The notes below the pieces were generated by a model, which saw only the letters and a program-made list of their open reading frames with translations, was not told the origin of the DNA and searched no databases. A stretch of DNA of 50,243 nucleotides from SG8-41 sp035649495. GTDB taxonomy: Bacteria; Pseudomonadota; Gammaproteobacteria; Burkholderiales; SG8-41. The position numbers were made by a program, and so were the translations under genes. The DNA lies in the NCBI GenBank assembly GCA_035649495.1, contig DASRJL010000112.1, forward strand, positions 1 to 50,243, read 5' to 3'. Shown in pieces: positions 31,105 through 39,000 of this stretch; position 1 is the first letter of the stretch, and each line of letters begins with the position of its first letter.

Positions 31105-32220
31105 CTAGCCCCTGCGCAACGCCTCGATTGATCTCACCAGCTCGCCATCCGCGCGCGTGAGCGCCCGCGTCACGGAGCGCGTATTGCCGAAGGTCGGCAC
31201 CCACTGCGAGTGCTTCCCCGCGCCGCCGGTTACGATCACGATCAGGTCGTCAGGCTTCGTGAACATGCGCACCGGCGCACCGAGGTCCGCGGCGGCATAC
31301 TGGTCCGCCAGCTTGCGGCGGAACCGGCGCTCTATGCTCTCCTTCGAAAAGCGGCTCATCGGCAGCGTCGCGCGCTCGTAGAGCCACCGCTTCACCTCGG
31401 CCTTGCTCATGCCGCCGCCCGCGACCGTCTGCGCGTGCTCGGGGCCGAACGCGAGGACCGGCTGGCCCGAATAGTAGGCGTTATTGGAGCCGGTGATCGT
31501 CATAGTGCCCGCCACCATCGTGAGTATGCCTTCGGCGGTAATGCTCTCGTGGTCGTTGATGTTGTGCGGACCCTCCGCAGCGACCACGGTCACAGTGCTC
31601 GCGTGCGCCGGAAAACCCCGCTCGACGTGGAGCGGCTCCCACGGGCTGGCGGCCTCGTTCTCCGCAACGCAGAAGGTGAACTTGGCCGGCGTGCCGGCCG
31701 TCGCCATGTCGCCCGTGCCGGGTATCGCCGCGCCGATGTTGACGAGCGCGAGCCGTACCGCGCGCCCGATCGCCGCGTTGGCGCGGAAATAGTTGCCCAT
31801 GACGTTGTGTCCGCAGTTCAAGCCGACTTCTGCTGCGACTGGGCCGTTGAAGATCAGGAAGGGCGTGCAGGGGTGCGTCGTCGCCTGCGTGCCGTAGAGG
31901 TTGTACGGCTCCTCGGCCAGCGCCTCTATGGCGAGCAGCACCAGCGGGAAATACTCGGGCCTGCAGCCCGCCATCACCGCGTTGGAGGCGAGCCGTAGCG
32001 GCGTCGCGGCGCCGTAGCGCGGCGGGATCTTCGCGACGGGGCGGTCGAAATCACGATCGCAGTACGCGAGCATGCGCTCGACGCGCTGCGGCGTCGGCGG
32101 GATGACCGGCAAGCCGTCGCTCCAGCCCTTCGCGCACAGGAACTCGTAGACCGCCTCGGGATCGTCGTCGCACTCGACCATCGCGCCCGGGGCCTGCAGC
32201 ATCGTCTCGAACGAGGTCAT
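31105..32220 (-). CDS. Partner protein of the UGSC selenoprotein, function unknown
   Basis: A 371-residue protein that I do not recognise beyond the feeling that it belongs with UGSC-family genes. Conserved-looking stretches are GWSDGLPVIPPTPQRVERML, NAVMAGCRPEYFPLVLLAIE, GTQATTHPCTPFLIFNGP, EVGLNCGHNVMGNYFRANAA and ALVNIGAAIPGTGDMATAG, with cysteines in several of them. No signal peptide or membrane helix is seen, so it is cytoplasmic. Its ATG overlaps the selenoprotein stop by 4 bases (ATGA), so the two are translated together and probably work as a complex or in consecutive steps. The ATG at 32220 was chosen for that reason; a longer open frame upstream is the wrong frame of the selenoprotein. 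Confidence 0.75.
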   Translation of the reverse strand: MTSFETMLQAPGAMVECDDDPEAVYEFLCAKGWSDGLPVIPPTPQRVERMLAYCDRDFDRPVAKIPPRYGAATPLRLASNAVMAGCRPEYFPLVLLAIEALAEEPYNLYGTQATTHPCTPFLIFNGPVAAEVGLNCGHNVMGNYFRANAAIGRAVRLALVNIGAAIPGTGDMATAGTPAKFTFCVAENEAASPWEPLHVERGFPAHASTVTVVAAEGPHNINDHESITAEGILTMVAGTMTITGSNNAYYSGQPVLAFGPEHAQTVAGGGMSKAEVKRWLYERATLPMSRFSKESIERRFRRKLADQYAAADLGAPVRMFTKPDDLIVIVTGGAGKHSQWVPTFGNTRSVTRALTRADGELVRSIEALRRG

Positions 32221-32753
32221 GAGCGCTTGTCCTTCACCATCTTGAGCAGCTGCGGCAGCGCGGCCGCCGCGCGCTCGCGCACCTTGTCCATCGCCAGGCC
32301 CCCCAGCGGGTGGGAGATCTGCAGGAGCGGCAAATCGGGAACGCCGAACACCTTCGCCTGGGCCGTGCCGAGCTTCATGAACGTATCCGAGCACACCACC
32401 GCGGCGATCAGGCCGCGCTTCGTCAACTGCGCCATGTCGTGGACACTCCACGACGTGCACGACCCTCAATCGGCCATCGCGCTCACGACGAGGTCGGCCT
32501 CCTTCGCGAGCTCGTCGAGCATCTCGTCGGTCGCCGGGCGGCTCGAAGTGGGCTTGCGCCTGACCACCACGGTAGCGACGTTGAATTCCTTCTTCACGCC
32601 TTCGACGATCAGGTCGAGCAGGTGATCCGCGTTCGCCTTGCTGTTGTCCAGCACGCCCAGCCGGATACCGCCCGCGCCCAGGCTGCGCTCCGGCTTCAGT
32701 TGCGCCACGGCCTCCATCGGCGCGTCCGGCGCCACCAGAAATATTCTTGCCAT
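32217..32753 (-). CDS. UGSC-family selenoprotein (in-frame UGA read as selenocysteine)
   Basis: Two frames that look separate, 32753-32466 and 32435-32217, are one frame joined by TGA at 32468-32466. Reading it as selenocysteine gives a 178-residue protein with SAMADUGSCTSWSVHDMAQL; the Sec is residue 96. UGSC is the namesake motif of a known family with Sec or Cys at this place. Before it come LGVLDNSKANADHLLD and VVRRKPTSSRPATDEMLDEL, after it AAVVCSDTFMKLGTAQAKVF and HPLGGLAM. An 8-bp hairpin follows the UGA at bacterial SECIS distance (32436-32454). The ATG at 32753 has an AAAGGG site. The reaction is unknown; a redox role through Sec-Cys is plausible. It follows the TctC-like gene by 16 bases. 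Confidence 0.85.
32436..32454 (-). promoter_or_regulatory. SECIS-like hairpin after the UGA codon
   Basis: On the minus strand GTCGTGGA and TCCACGAC pair perfectly over 8 bp around a GTG loop. The loop begins 20 bases after the UGA (32468-32466), within the range known for bacterial SECIS elements, which lie inside the coding region and recruit SelB with Sec-tRNA. A G at the first loop position fits. No selenocysteine machinery gene is in the window. Confidence 0.65.
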
Positions 32754-32769
32754 ACCGATGCCCTTTCTC

Positions 32770-33726
32770 TCAATCGATCCTGATTCCGGTCTGCTGCTGC
32801 ACCTTCTTCCATCTCGCGAGGTCGTCCCGCACGCGTTTGCCCAGTTCCTCGGGCGTGCTCTTGATCACTTCGGCTCCGAGGCGGGTGAACGCGTCGCGCG
32901 TCGCCGGCTGGTCGAGCACCTTGATGAGCGCGGTGTAGACGCGGTTGACGATCTCCTTCGGCGTCGCGGCGGGCAGGAATATCCCGGTGACGGTGGCGGC
33001 TTCGAAGTCGTTCACCCCGGATTCCACCATCGTGGGCACGTCCGGCAGCACCGGCGAGCGCTTCGGGAACGCCACCGCGATCGCCCGCAGCTTGCCGGCC
33101 TTCACGTGCGGAGTCGAGGTCGTTACCTGGTCGAACATGAGCTGTGTCTGCCCGGCAACGAGATCGATCACTGCGGGGCCGCCGCCCTTATACGGGACGT
33201 GCGTGAACTTCACGCCGGCCACTACCTGGAACAGCTCGCCGGTGAGATGCGTGTTGCTGCCGGCGCCGGCGGAAGCCATCAGCAGCTGCCCCGGTCTGGC
33301 CTTCGCCAGCGCGATGAATTCCTTTGCCGTCCTGGCCGGCAGCGATGGATGGACCACCAGCGCGATGGGCACGAGCGATATCGTGGAAGTCGGCGCAAAA
33401 TCGCGAACGGGATCGTAGGCGACGTTGGTGCCGAATACGGGGTTGATCGTTATCGAGCCGCTGGCGCCCAGCAGCATCGTGTAGCCGTCGGCGGCCGCCT
33501 TCGCGGCGTACTCCGTGCCGATGCGGCTCCCCGCCCCGGCGCGATTCTCGACCACCACGGGTTGCCCGAGCTCCGCGGCGAGTCCGGGCGCGACCGTGCG
33601 CGCGTTGAGATCGATGTTGCCGCCCGGCGCGAACGCCACGATGATGCGAATCGGGCGCTCGGGATACGCGCCTGCGGCGCTTAGCACGGCACAGCACAGA
33701 ACCGCGCATCCCCATCTCGACAACAT
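32770..33726 (-). CDS. Bug/TctC-family periplasmic solute-binding protein
   Basis: A 318-residue extracytoplasmic receptor of the tripartite tricarboxylate transporter family, abundant in betaproteobacteria, which binds carboxylates and similar compounds. The signal sequence is cysteine-rich (MLSRWGCAVLCCAVLSAAG). It is followed by the usual YPERPIRIIVAFAPGGNIDL, VVVENRAGAGSRIGTEYAAK and FTHVPYKGGGPAVIDLVAGQ. No TctA/TctB genes are adjacent, common for these 'orphan' receptors. ATG 33726 has a GGAGAAGG site. It leads an operon with the selenoprotein and its partner, suggesting that the ligand may be the compound they process. Confidence 0.9.
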   Translation of the reverse strand: MLSRWGCAVLCCAVLSAAGAYPERPIRIIVAFAPGGNIDLNARTVAPGLAAELGQPVVVENRAGAGSRIGTEYAAKAAADGYTMLLGASGSITINPVFGTNVAYDPVRDFAPTSTISLVPIALVVHPSLPARTAKEFIALAKARPGQLLMASAGAGSNTHLTGELFQVVAGVKFTHVPYKGGGPAVIDLVAGQTQLMFDQVTTSTPHVKAGKLRAIAVAFPKRSPVLPDVPTMVESGVNDFEAATVTGIFLPAATPKEIVNRVYTALIKVLDQPATRDAFTRLGAEVIKSTPEELGKRVRDDLARWKKVQQQTGIRID

Positions 33727-33789
33727 CTGAACCCTTCTCCGGCACCTGATTGAGCCTGCGATGTTAGCAGTTGTCGTATCCTTCCGTGC

Positions 33790-34065
33790 ATGGCAACGGT
33801 CAAGCACCTGAGGATAGCCGGCCGCGTCCAGGGCGTCGGCTTCCGCTATTTCATGGAGCGGAGGGCCGGTGAGTTGGGCGTGACGGGCTGGGTGCGCAAC
33901 CGCCACGACGGCACCGTCGAAGCCATGGTGCAGGGAACTCCGGAAGCGGTGGAAGCGATGGTCGCCGCCGCGCGCCGCGGGCCGCGGGCCGCGATCGTGA
34001 CGGACGTGAAGGTGAGCGAGGGGAGCGGTGAGTTCAGCGGGTTCTCGGCGCGGCCAACAGAATAA
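33790..34065 (+). CDS. acyP: Acylphosphatase
   Basis: A 91-residue protein with the full acylphosphatase pattern: RIAGRVQGVGFRYFMERRA (phosphate loop with catalytic arginine) and GWVRNRHDGTVEAMVQG with the catalytic asparagine. It hydrolyses acyl phosphates such as carbamoyl or aspartyl phosphate in the cytoplasm. It is transcribed divergently from the TctC-like gene over 63 bases. It is complete and of normal length. Confidence 0.95.
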   Translation: MATVKHLRIAGRVQGVGFRYFMERRAGELGVTGWVRNRHDGTVEAMVQGTPEAVEAMVAAARRGPRAAIVTDVKVSEGSGEFSGFSARPTE

Positions 34066-34073
34066 GACTATTT

Positions 34074-34125
34074 AGCCGCCAAGAAAGGCCGGAATGGAAC
34101 CGCAGATGAACGCAGATACACGCAG
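34074..34125 (+). repeat. CGCAGAT-type dispersed repeat ending at a start codon
   Basis: AGCCGCCAAGAAAGG is followed by AACCGCAGATGAACGCAGAT and ACACGCAG; the next bases are the ATG of the yjdF-like gene, so the last CGCAGATGA unit supplies that start codon. This is the well known short intergenic repeat with CGCAGAT units found in many bacterial genomes. Confidence 0.7.
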
Positions 34126-34746
34126 ATGAAATCCAGGGCGCTGGCGGCTGCGGCCCTGGTGACGATCGCGCTGCTGGTGTTGTCCGGTGCACGGCCCTAC
34201 GACCGCTCGACGTGGGTGCTCGAAGTTTTCCCGGTGGTCATTGCGCTGCCGCTCCTGTGGGCGACGTATCGCCGGTTTCCGCTGACGACGCTCCTCTACG
34301 TCTGTATTTTCGTCCACGCGCTGGTGCTGATGCTTGGCGGCGCCTACACGTACGCCAGGGTTCCACTGGGCTTTCAGCTTGCCGAGCTTTTCGATCTCGC
34401 TCGCAACCCGTACGACAGGATCGGTCACTTCTTCCAGGGATTCGTGCCCGCCCTCATCGCCCGCGAGATCCTCGTCCGCGGCCGGTATGTCGATGGCAGG
34501 AAAATGCTCGCGTTCATCGTCGTCTGCATCGTCCTTGCGATCAGCGCCGCGTACGAGTTGATCGAGTGGGCCGCAGCGCTGGCGCTCGGACAGGGCGCCG
34601 ACGAATTCCTGGGCACGCAGGGTGATCCGTGGGACACGCAATCGGACATGTTCTGCGCCCTCATCGGTGCGGTCACGGCTTTGGTCCTCTTCTCGCGTCT
34701 GCACGATCGGCAGATTGCGTGGCTGACGGCGGAGATCAAAAGATGA
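34126..34746 (+). CDS. YjdF-like membrane protein (DUF2238)
   Basis: A 206-residue inner-membrane protein with about five helices. The segment FDLARNPYDRIGHFFQGFVP, then YELIEWAAALALG, GTQGDPWDTQSDMFCALIGA and a C-terminal helix, are the DUF2238/YjdF pattern, with charged residues (D, R, E, D) conserved within helices. Its role is unknown. The start codon lies inside a dispersed repeat and the stop codon overlaps a second one, so the gene looks like a cassette between repeats. No ribosome-binding site is seen before the ATG. Confidence 0.82.
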   Translation: MKSRALAAAALVTIALLVLSGARPYDRSTWVLEVFPVVIALPLLWATYRRFPLTTLLYVCIFVHALVLMLGGAYTYARVPLGFQLAELFDLARNPYDRIGHFFQGFVPALIAREILVRGRYVDGRKMLAFIVVCIVLAISAAYELIEWAAALALGQGADEFLGTQGDPWDTQSDMFCALIGAVTALVLFSRLHDRQIAWLTAEIKR

Positions 34747-34775
34747 ACCGCCAAGACGCCAAGACCGCCAAGAAA
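34742..34775 (+). repeat. CGCCAAGA-type dispersed repeat at the yjdF-like stop codon
   Basis: GATGAACCGCCAAGACGCCA continues as AGACCGCCAAGAAAG. The TGA of the yjdF-like gene is inside it. The CGCCAAGA unit also appears at 34076-34086, so the two repeats flank the gene. This unit is also a common dispersed intergenic repeat. Confidence 0.65.
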
Positions 34776-34781
34776 GAACAA

Positions 34782-35084
34782 ATGAATATGAAGCGGAGAG
34801 TTACGAATCGGATTCGTGTCGTCGAAGAAATTCTTAGGAGATGGGATCCTATCGGCGTTCGCCCGGGCGAGATCGCTCCAGCAGATGAATACGACAGCTA
34901 CGCACCGCACATCGTAACGTTGGTGAACCAGCGATGTTCCGTCAAAGACTTGGCCCGACATCTTGAGTCCGTCCGAACACAGACGATAGGCGTCGGGCGA
35001 GATTATGCGAAGGACAGAAAGATCGCTCTCGAGCTAATCGGCGCACTACGAGGATTGCGTACTGTCCAAGGAGCCTCTGAATAA
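34782..35084 (+). CDS. Small hypothetical protein (DUF1871-like)
   Basis: A 100-residue soluble protein starting MNMKRRVTNRIRVVEEILRR, followed by WDPIGVRPGEIAPADEYDSY and a helical C-terminus. The WDPIGV...DEYDSYAP pattern resembles small DUF1871-type proteins, whose function is unknown. The base composition is visibly lower in GC than in neighbouring genes, suggesting transfer. The start could also be ATG 34743, but its first residues (NRQDAKTAKK) are translated repeat. It has no clear ribosome-binding site. Confidence 0.55.
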   Translation: MNMKRRVTNRIRVVEEILRRWDPIGVRPGEIAPADEYDSYAPHIVTLVNQRCSVKDLARHLESVRTQTIGVGRDYAKDRKIALELIGALRGLRTVQGASE

Positions 35085-35321
35085 GTCATCCCCTAGAAGT
35101 CGGAGATCCGTTTTTTCCACCCGCCCCGTTACCGGGATAGTTGCTCGCGACGGCGAGTACCGTGGCCATCCCATACTCCAAACTTGATGGCACTGATATG
35201 TCGCAGCAGCATAAACGGAGGTCATCCCGGATCTCGCGGATATCTCGAAAGTGTGGTACAAAACAGGTACGGACAATCCCGGGTCCTGATCCAACGCAAT
35301 CACCGGTTGTGCAGATCTTCC
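35085..35321. other. Intergenic region with degenerate repeat remnants
   Basis: No gene is supported in these 237 bases, which are poorer in GC than the surroundings. Two segments, 35141-35200 and 35271-35295, have relatives in the intergenic region before the TraB/GumN-like gene. A leftward frame crosses the region but has no family character. Confidence 0.55.
35141..35200 (+). repeat. Degenerate dispersed element, copy 1
   Basis: The end of this segment, CTCCAAACTTGATGGCAC then TGATATG (35176-35200), matches 39922-39946 at 24 of 25 bases. The preceding 35 bases share scattered identity (GCGAC, CGTG). A second related piece (GGTCCTGAT core) lies at 35271-35295 here and 39795-39818 there, in the opposite order. 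Confidence 0.6.
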
Positions 35322-36068
35322 CTAGATTGAGCTTGGTTTTTTCGCAGGACTAGGCGGTTTCTGCGGCTCGGCTCCGCGCTTCTCCAGCGCTGCCGCCCGC
35401 ACTCTATATTTTTCGGCCTCGACGGTTTTGTTCTGCGCGTCGAGCGCGATCACGAGGTTGTTCAGCGTGTGCGCGATGCTGCGGTGGCCGGGCGTCAGCA
35501 CCTGCTCCTTCACCGCCAGCGCCCGCTTCAGGAAGCGCTCGGCGTCCAGGTACTTGTCCTGCGCGAGCAGCATGGTGCCGACGTTGTGCAGGCTCGTGGC
35601 GGTCCGGAAGTTCTTCTCGCCGTAGCGCTTCTGGAAGATGGCGAGCGACCTGCGGTGCAGCTGCTCGGCGGCGCCGTACTTCTTCTGCGCGAACAGCACC
35701 TCGGCCTGGTTCTGCAGCGCGAGCGCGGCCTGCGGATCGTCGGGGCCGTGGAGCTTGCTCGCCACGTTCACGCCGCGGACCGCAAGGACGAGCGCCTCAT
35801 CGAGTTTGCCCGCAAGCCGCAGCATGAAGACGGCCCTCGCGAGCGACAGCTCGGTAGCCCGGCTCCCCTCGCCCAGCGACGTTTCCGCTTCCTTGAGCGC
35901 CTCGCGCGCGAACGCCTCCGCCTGTTCCAGGTTACCGCGCTGAAAGTGCGCGTCCGACTGCTCGTAGAGCATCCGCCATTCCGCTTCGCCCGCATGCGCG
36001 ACAGTGGCAGTCAGGAAGCCAAGTGCAAGGAAAACGGCGATAGCCCCGCACCGGCCGGCAAGGCTCAC
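35322..36068 (-). CDS. Exported tetratricopeptide-repeat protein
   Basis: A 248-residue protein with a signal peptide (AIAVFLALGFLTATVAHA) and about five TPR units of the kinesin-light-chain type, with the pattern LxxAExLxRRALAIxxKxxGxxHxxTAxxLxNLGxLL (for example NFRTATSLHNVGTMLLAQDK). It probably mediates protein binding in the periplasm. The tail is rich in proline and lysine (PQKPPSPAKKPSS). The start is GTG at 36068 with a GGAG site. It lies 16 bases after dnaE on the same strand and may be co-transcribed. Confidence 0.8.
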   Translation of the reverse strand: MSLAGRCGAIAVFLALGFLTATVAHAGEAEWRMLYEQSDAHFQRGNLEQAEAFAREALKEAETSLGEGSRATELSLARAVFMLRLAGKLDEALVLAVRGVNVASKLHGPDDPQAALALQNQAEVLFAQKKYGAAEQLHRRSLAIFQKRYGEKNFRTATSLHNVGTMLLAQDKYLDAERFLKRALAVKEQVLTPGHRSIAHTLNNLVIALDAQNKTVEAEKYRVRAAALEKRGAEPQKPPSPAKKPSSI

Positions 36069-36084
36069 CTTTCTCCTCTCGCTT

Positions 36085-39000
36085 TCACTGAGCGCGCGCT
36101 TCGCCGTAGACGATCCGCACGTTCTCCGGCGAGAGCCACTCCCCGAGCGAGCGGATCAGGTCGTCGTGCAGGTTGACGCGCCACGCTTCGCCGAGGTCGA
36201 TCTCGCACACGGCGCCGCGATTCGAGTACACGACCGAGACCGGGCAGGTGCCGCTGCGGTACGGCGCGAGGACTTCGCGCAGGCGGTTGCCGGACGATTG
36301 CCCGTTGCAGGTGAGACGCATGCCGCGCGCAAACCTCTGGCGCGCCTCGGCGAGGTCGTACACGTTGACCACCTCGATGCGCTGCCGCGTATCGCCCCCC
36401 GGGTCGTCCATGTCCCCGCCGCGCGCCCGCCTGAACTGCCGCTGCACCTCCAGCACCAGCAGCTCGTCGTCCTTCAGCTTGTGGCGGAACTTCTCGAAGC
36501 TCTTGCTGAACACGACGATCTCCTCGCGCCCGGATTCATCCGCGAGGGTGAGTATCGCCATCCTGCCCATGGCGGTGTTCTGCATGCGCACGCTCAACAC
36601 CACGCCCGCGATCCAGGAATTTCCACCCGCGGTGCTGCCCGCGAGCTCCGCGATCCGCGTGCGCACGAAGCCGCGCACCTCGAGGGCGTAGATATTGAAC
36701 AGGTGGTCGCTGAAGTAGTAGCCGAGCGCGACCTTCTCGTTCTGCAGGCGCTCCTTGACTGCCCACCGCGGCACCTGCGGCAACGCCGGGCCCTGCGGCT
36801 TGTCGGGAAGGTCGCCGAAGAGGCTCACCTGGTTGGCGGAGCGGCTCGCCTGCTCCGCGCTCTCGAGGGCGATGCCGACGGCGGCGAGGAGCCGCGCGCG
36901 ATGGTCGTCCAGCGCGTCGAACGCACCCGCGCGGATCAGCGACTCGACCACGCGCCGGTTCACGAGGCGCTTGTCCGCGCGGTGGCAGAAATCGAAGAGA
37001 TCGGTGAAGGGCCGCTCGCGCCGCGCCTCGACGATGCTGGCGATCGCCGCCTCGCCGGTCCCCTTGATGCCGCCCAGGCCGTAGCGTATGCCGCCCTTCG
37101 CGCCTGCGCCCGCCACGCCCGGCGGCACCGGCTCGAACCTGAAATTCGACGCGTTGACGTCGGGTGGCAGCACCGTGATGCCGTGCAGCCGCGCGTCCTC
37201 GGTGAACTGCTCCACCTTGTCGGTGTCGTTCATCACCGCCGACATGTTGGCCGCGACGAACGCCGGGGCGTGGTGCGCCTTGAAATACGCCGTCTGGTAG
37301 GCGACCAGCGCGTAGGCGGCGGCGTGCGAGCGGTTGAAGCCGTAGCCCGCGAACTTCTCCATCAGGTCGAAGAGATCGTTCGCCTTGCGCTCGCCGACGT
37401 TGTTCTTCGCCGCGCCCTGGACGAAGATGCCGCGGTGCTGCGCCATTTCCTCCGGCAGCTTCTTGCCCATCGCGCGCCGCAGCAGGTCCGCCGCGCCCAG
37501 GCTGTAGGCGCCGATTACCTGCGCGATCTGCATCACCTGCTCCTGGTACACCATGATGCCGTAGGTGGGCTTGAGTATGGGTTCCACCCGCGGATCGGGA
37601 TAGTCCACGCGCCCGCCGTGCTTGCGCTTCACGAATTCCGGAATGAGCTCCATCGGCCCGGGCCGGTAGAGCGCCACCAGCGCCACCAGGTCCTCGAAGC
37701 GGTCGGGCTTCGCGCGCTTCACCAGGTCGCGCATGCCGCGCGACTCAAACTGGAAGATACCGGTCGTATCGCCGTTGGCGAAGAGGCGATAGGTTTCGGC
37801 GTCGTCGAGCGGCAGCGAATTGAGATCGAGTGTCGAGTGTCGGGTGTCGAGTGACGGCGATGCCTCAGTGCCGGCCTTGTTCGTTCCTCCACTCGTCACT
37901 CGGTCCTCGACACTCGTTCCCTTGATGTATCTGAGCGTCCAGTCGAGTATCGTCAGCGTGGTGAGTCCGAGGAAGTCGAACTTGACGAGGCCCACCGCCT
38001 CCACGTCTTTCATGTCGAACTGCGAAACGACGCTGCCGGAGCCGTCCGCGGCGTAGATGGGGCAGAAGTCAGTCAGCTTTCCCGGCGCGATCAGCACGCC
38101 GCCTGCGTGCATGCCCACGTTGCGCGTCAGGCCCTCCAGCTTTTCGGCGAGCGCAAGCAGCTCCCGCACCTCCTCTTCCTTCTCCTCGCGCTCCGCGAGC
38201 TGCGGCTCCTGCTCGCGCGCGTCGGCGAGCGTAATGTGCTTGCCCGGCTGGAACGGGATCAGCTTCGCGAGCTGATCGCAGAACGTGTAGGACAGGTCGA
38301 GTACGCGCCCGACGTCGCGCACCACCGCTTTCGCCGCCATGGTGCCGAAGGTCGCGATCTGGGACACGCACTCGGCGCCGTACTTCTGCTTGACGTACTC
38401 GATGACGCGGTCCCGTCCGTCCTGGCAGAAGTCGATGTCGAAGTCCGGCATCGAGACGCGCTCGGGATTCAGGAAGCGCTCGAACAGAAGGTCGTAGCGC
38501 AGCGGATCGAGCTCGGTGATGCCCAGGCTGTAGGCGACGAGAGATCCGGCTCCCGACCCTCGTCCCGGACCCACCGGCACGCCGTTCCCTTTTGCCCAGT
38601 TGATGAAATCGGCGACGATGAGGAAGTAGCCGGGAAACCCCATCTGCACGATCGTGTCGAGCTCGAACGCCAGCCGCTCGCTGTAACGCGCCTGCTGCCC
38701 GGCTCGCGCGCTTGCGTCGGGATAGAGCTGCGCCATCCGCCGCTCCAGTCCCGCAACGGCCGACTCGCGCAGATACTGGTCGAGCCCGACGTTGTTGGGC
38801 GTGGGAAAGCGCGGCAACTGGGTCTTGCCGAGGTCGAGGACCAGGTTGCAGCGCTTCGCGATTTCCACGCTGTTGGCGAGCGCCTGGGGCAGGTCCTTGA
38901 ACAACGCCGCCATCTCGGCCTGCGTCTTGAAGTACTGCTCGGGCGTATGGCGGCGCGGTCGCCGCTGGTCGGAGAGCACGTAACCCTCCGCGATGCACAC

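Noticed and set aside
32466..32753. Reading 32466-32753 and 32217-32435 as two genes or a pseudogene broken by a stop
   Set aside because: The frame is unbroken across the TGA, the UGSC motif is exact and a SECIS-like hairpin follows, so recoding is the better reading.
35046..35303. An 85-codon leftward frame between the small ORF and the TPR gene
   Set aside because: It overlaps the decayed element and repeats, has no homology signal and no ribosome-binding site.
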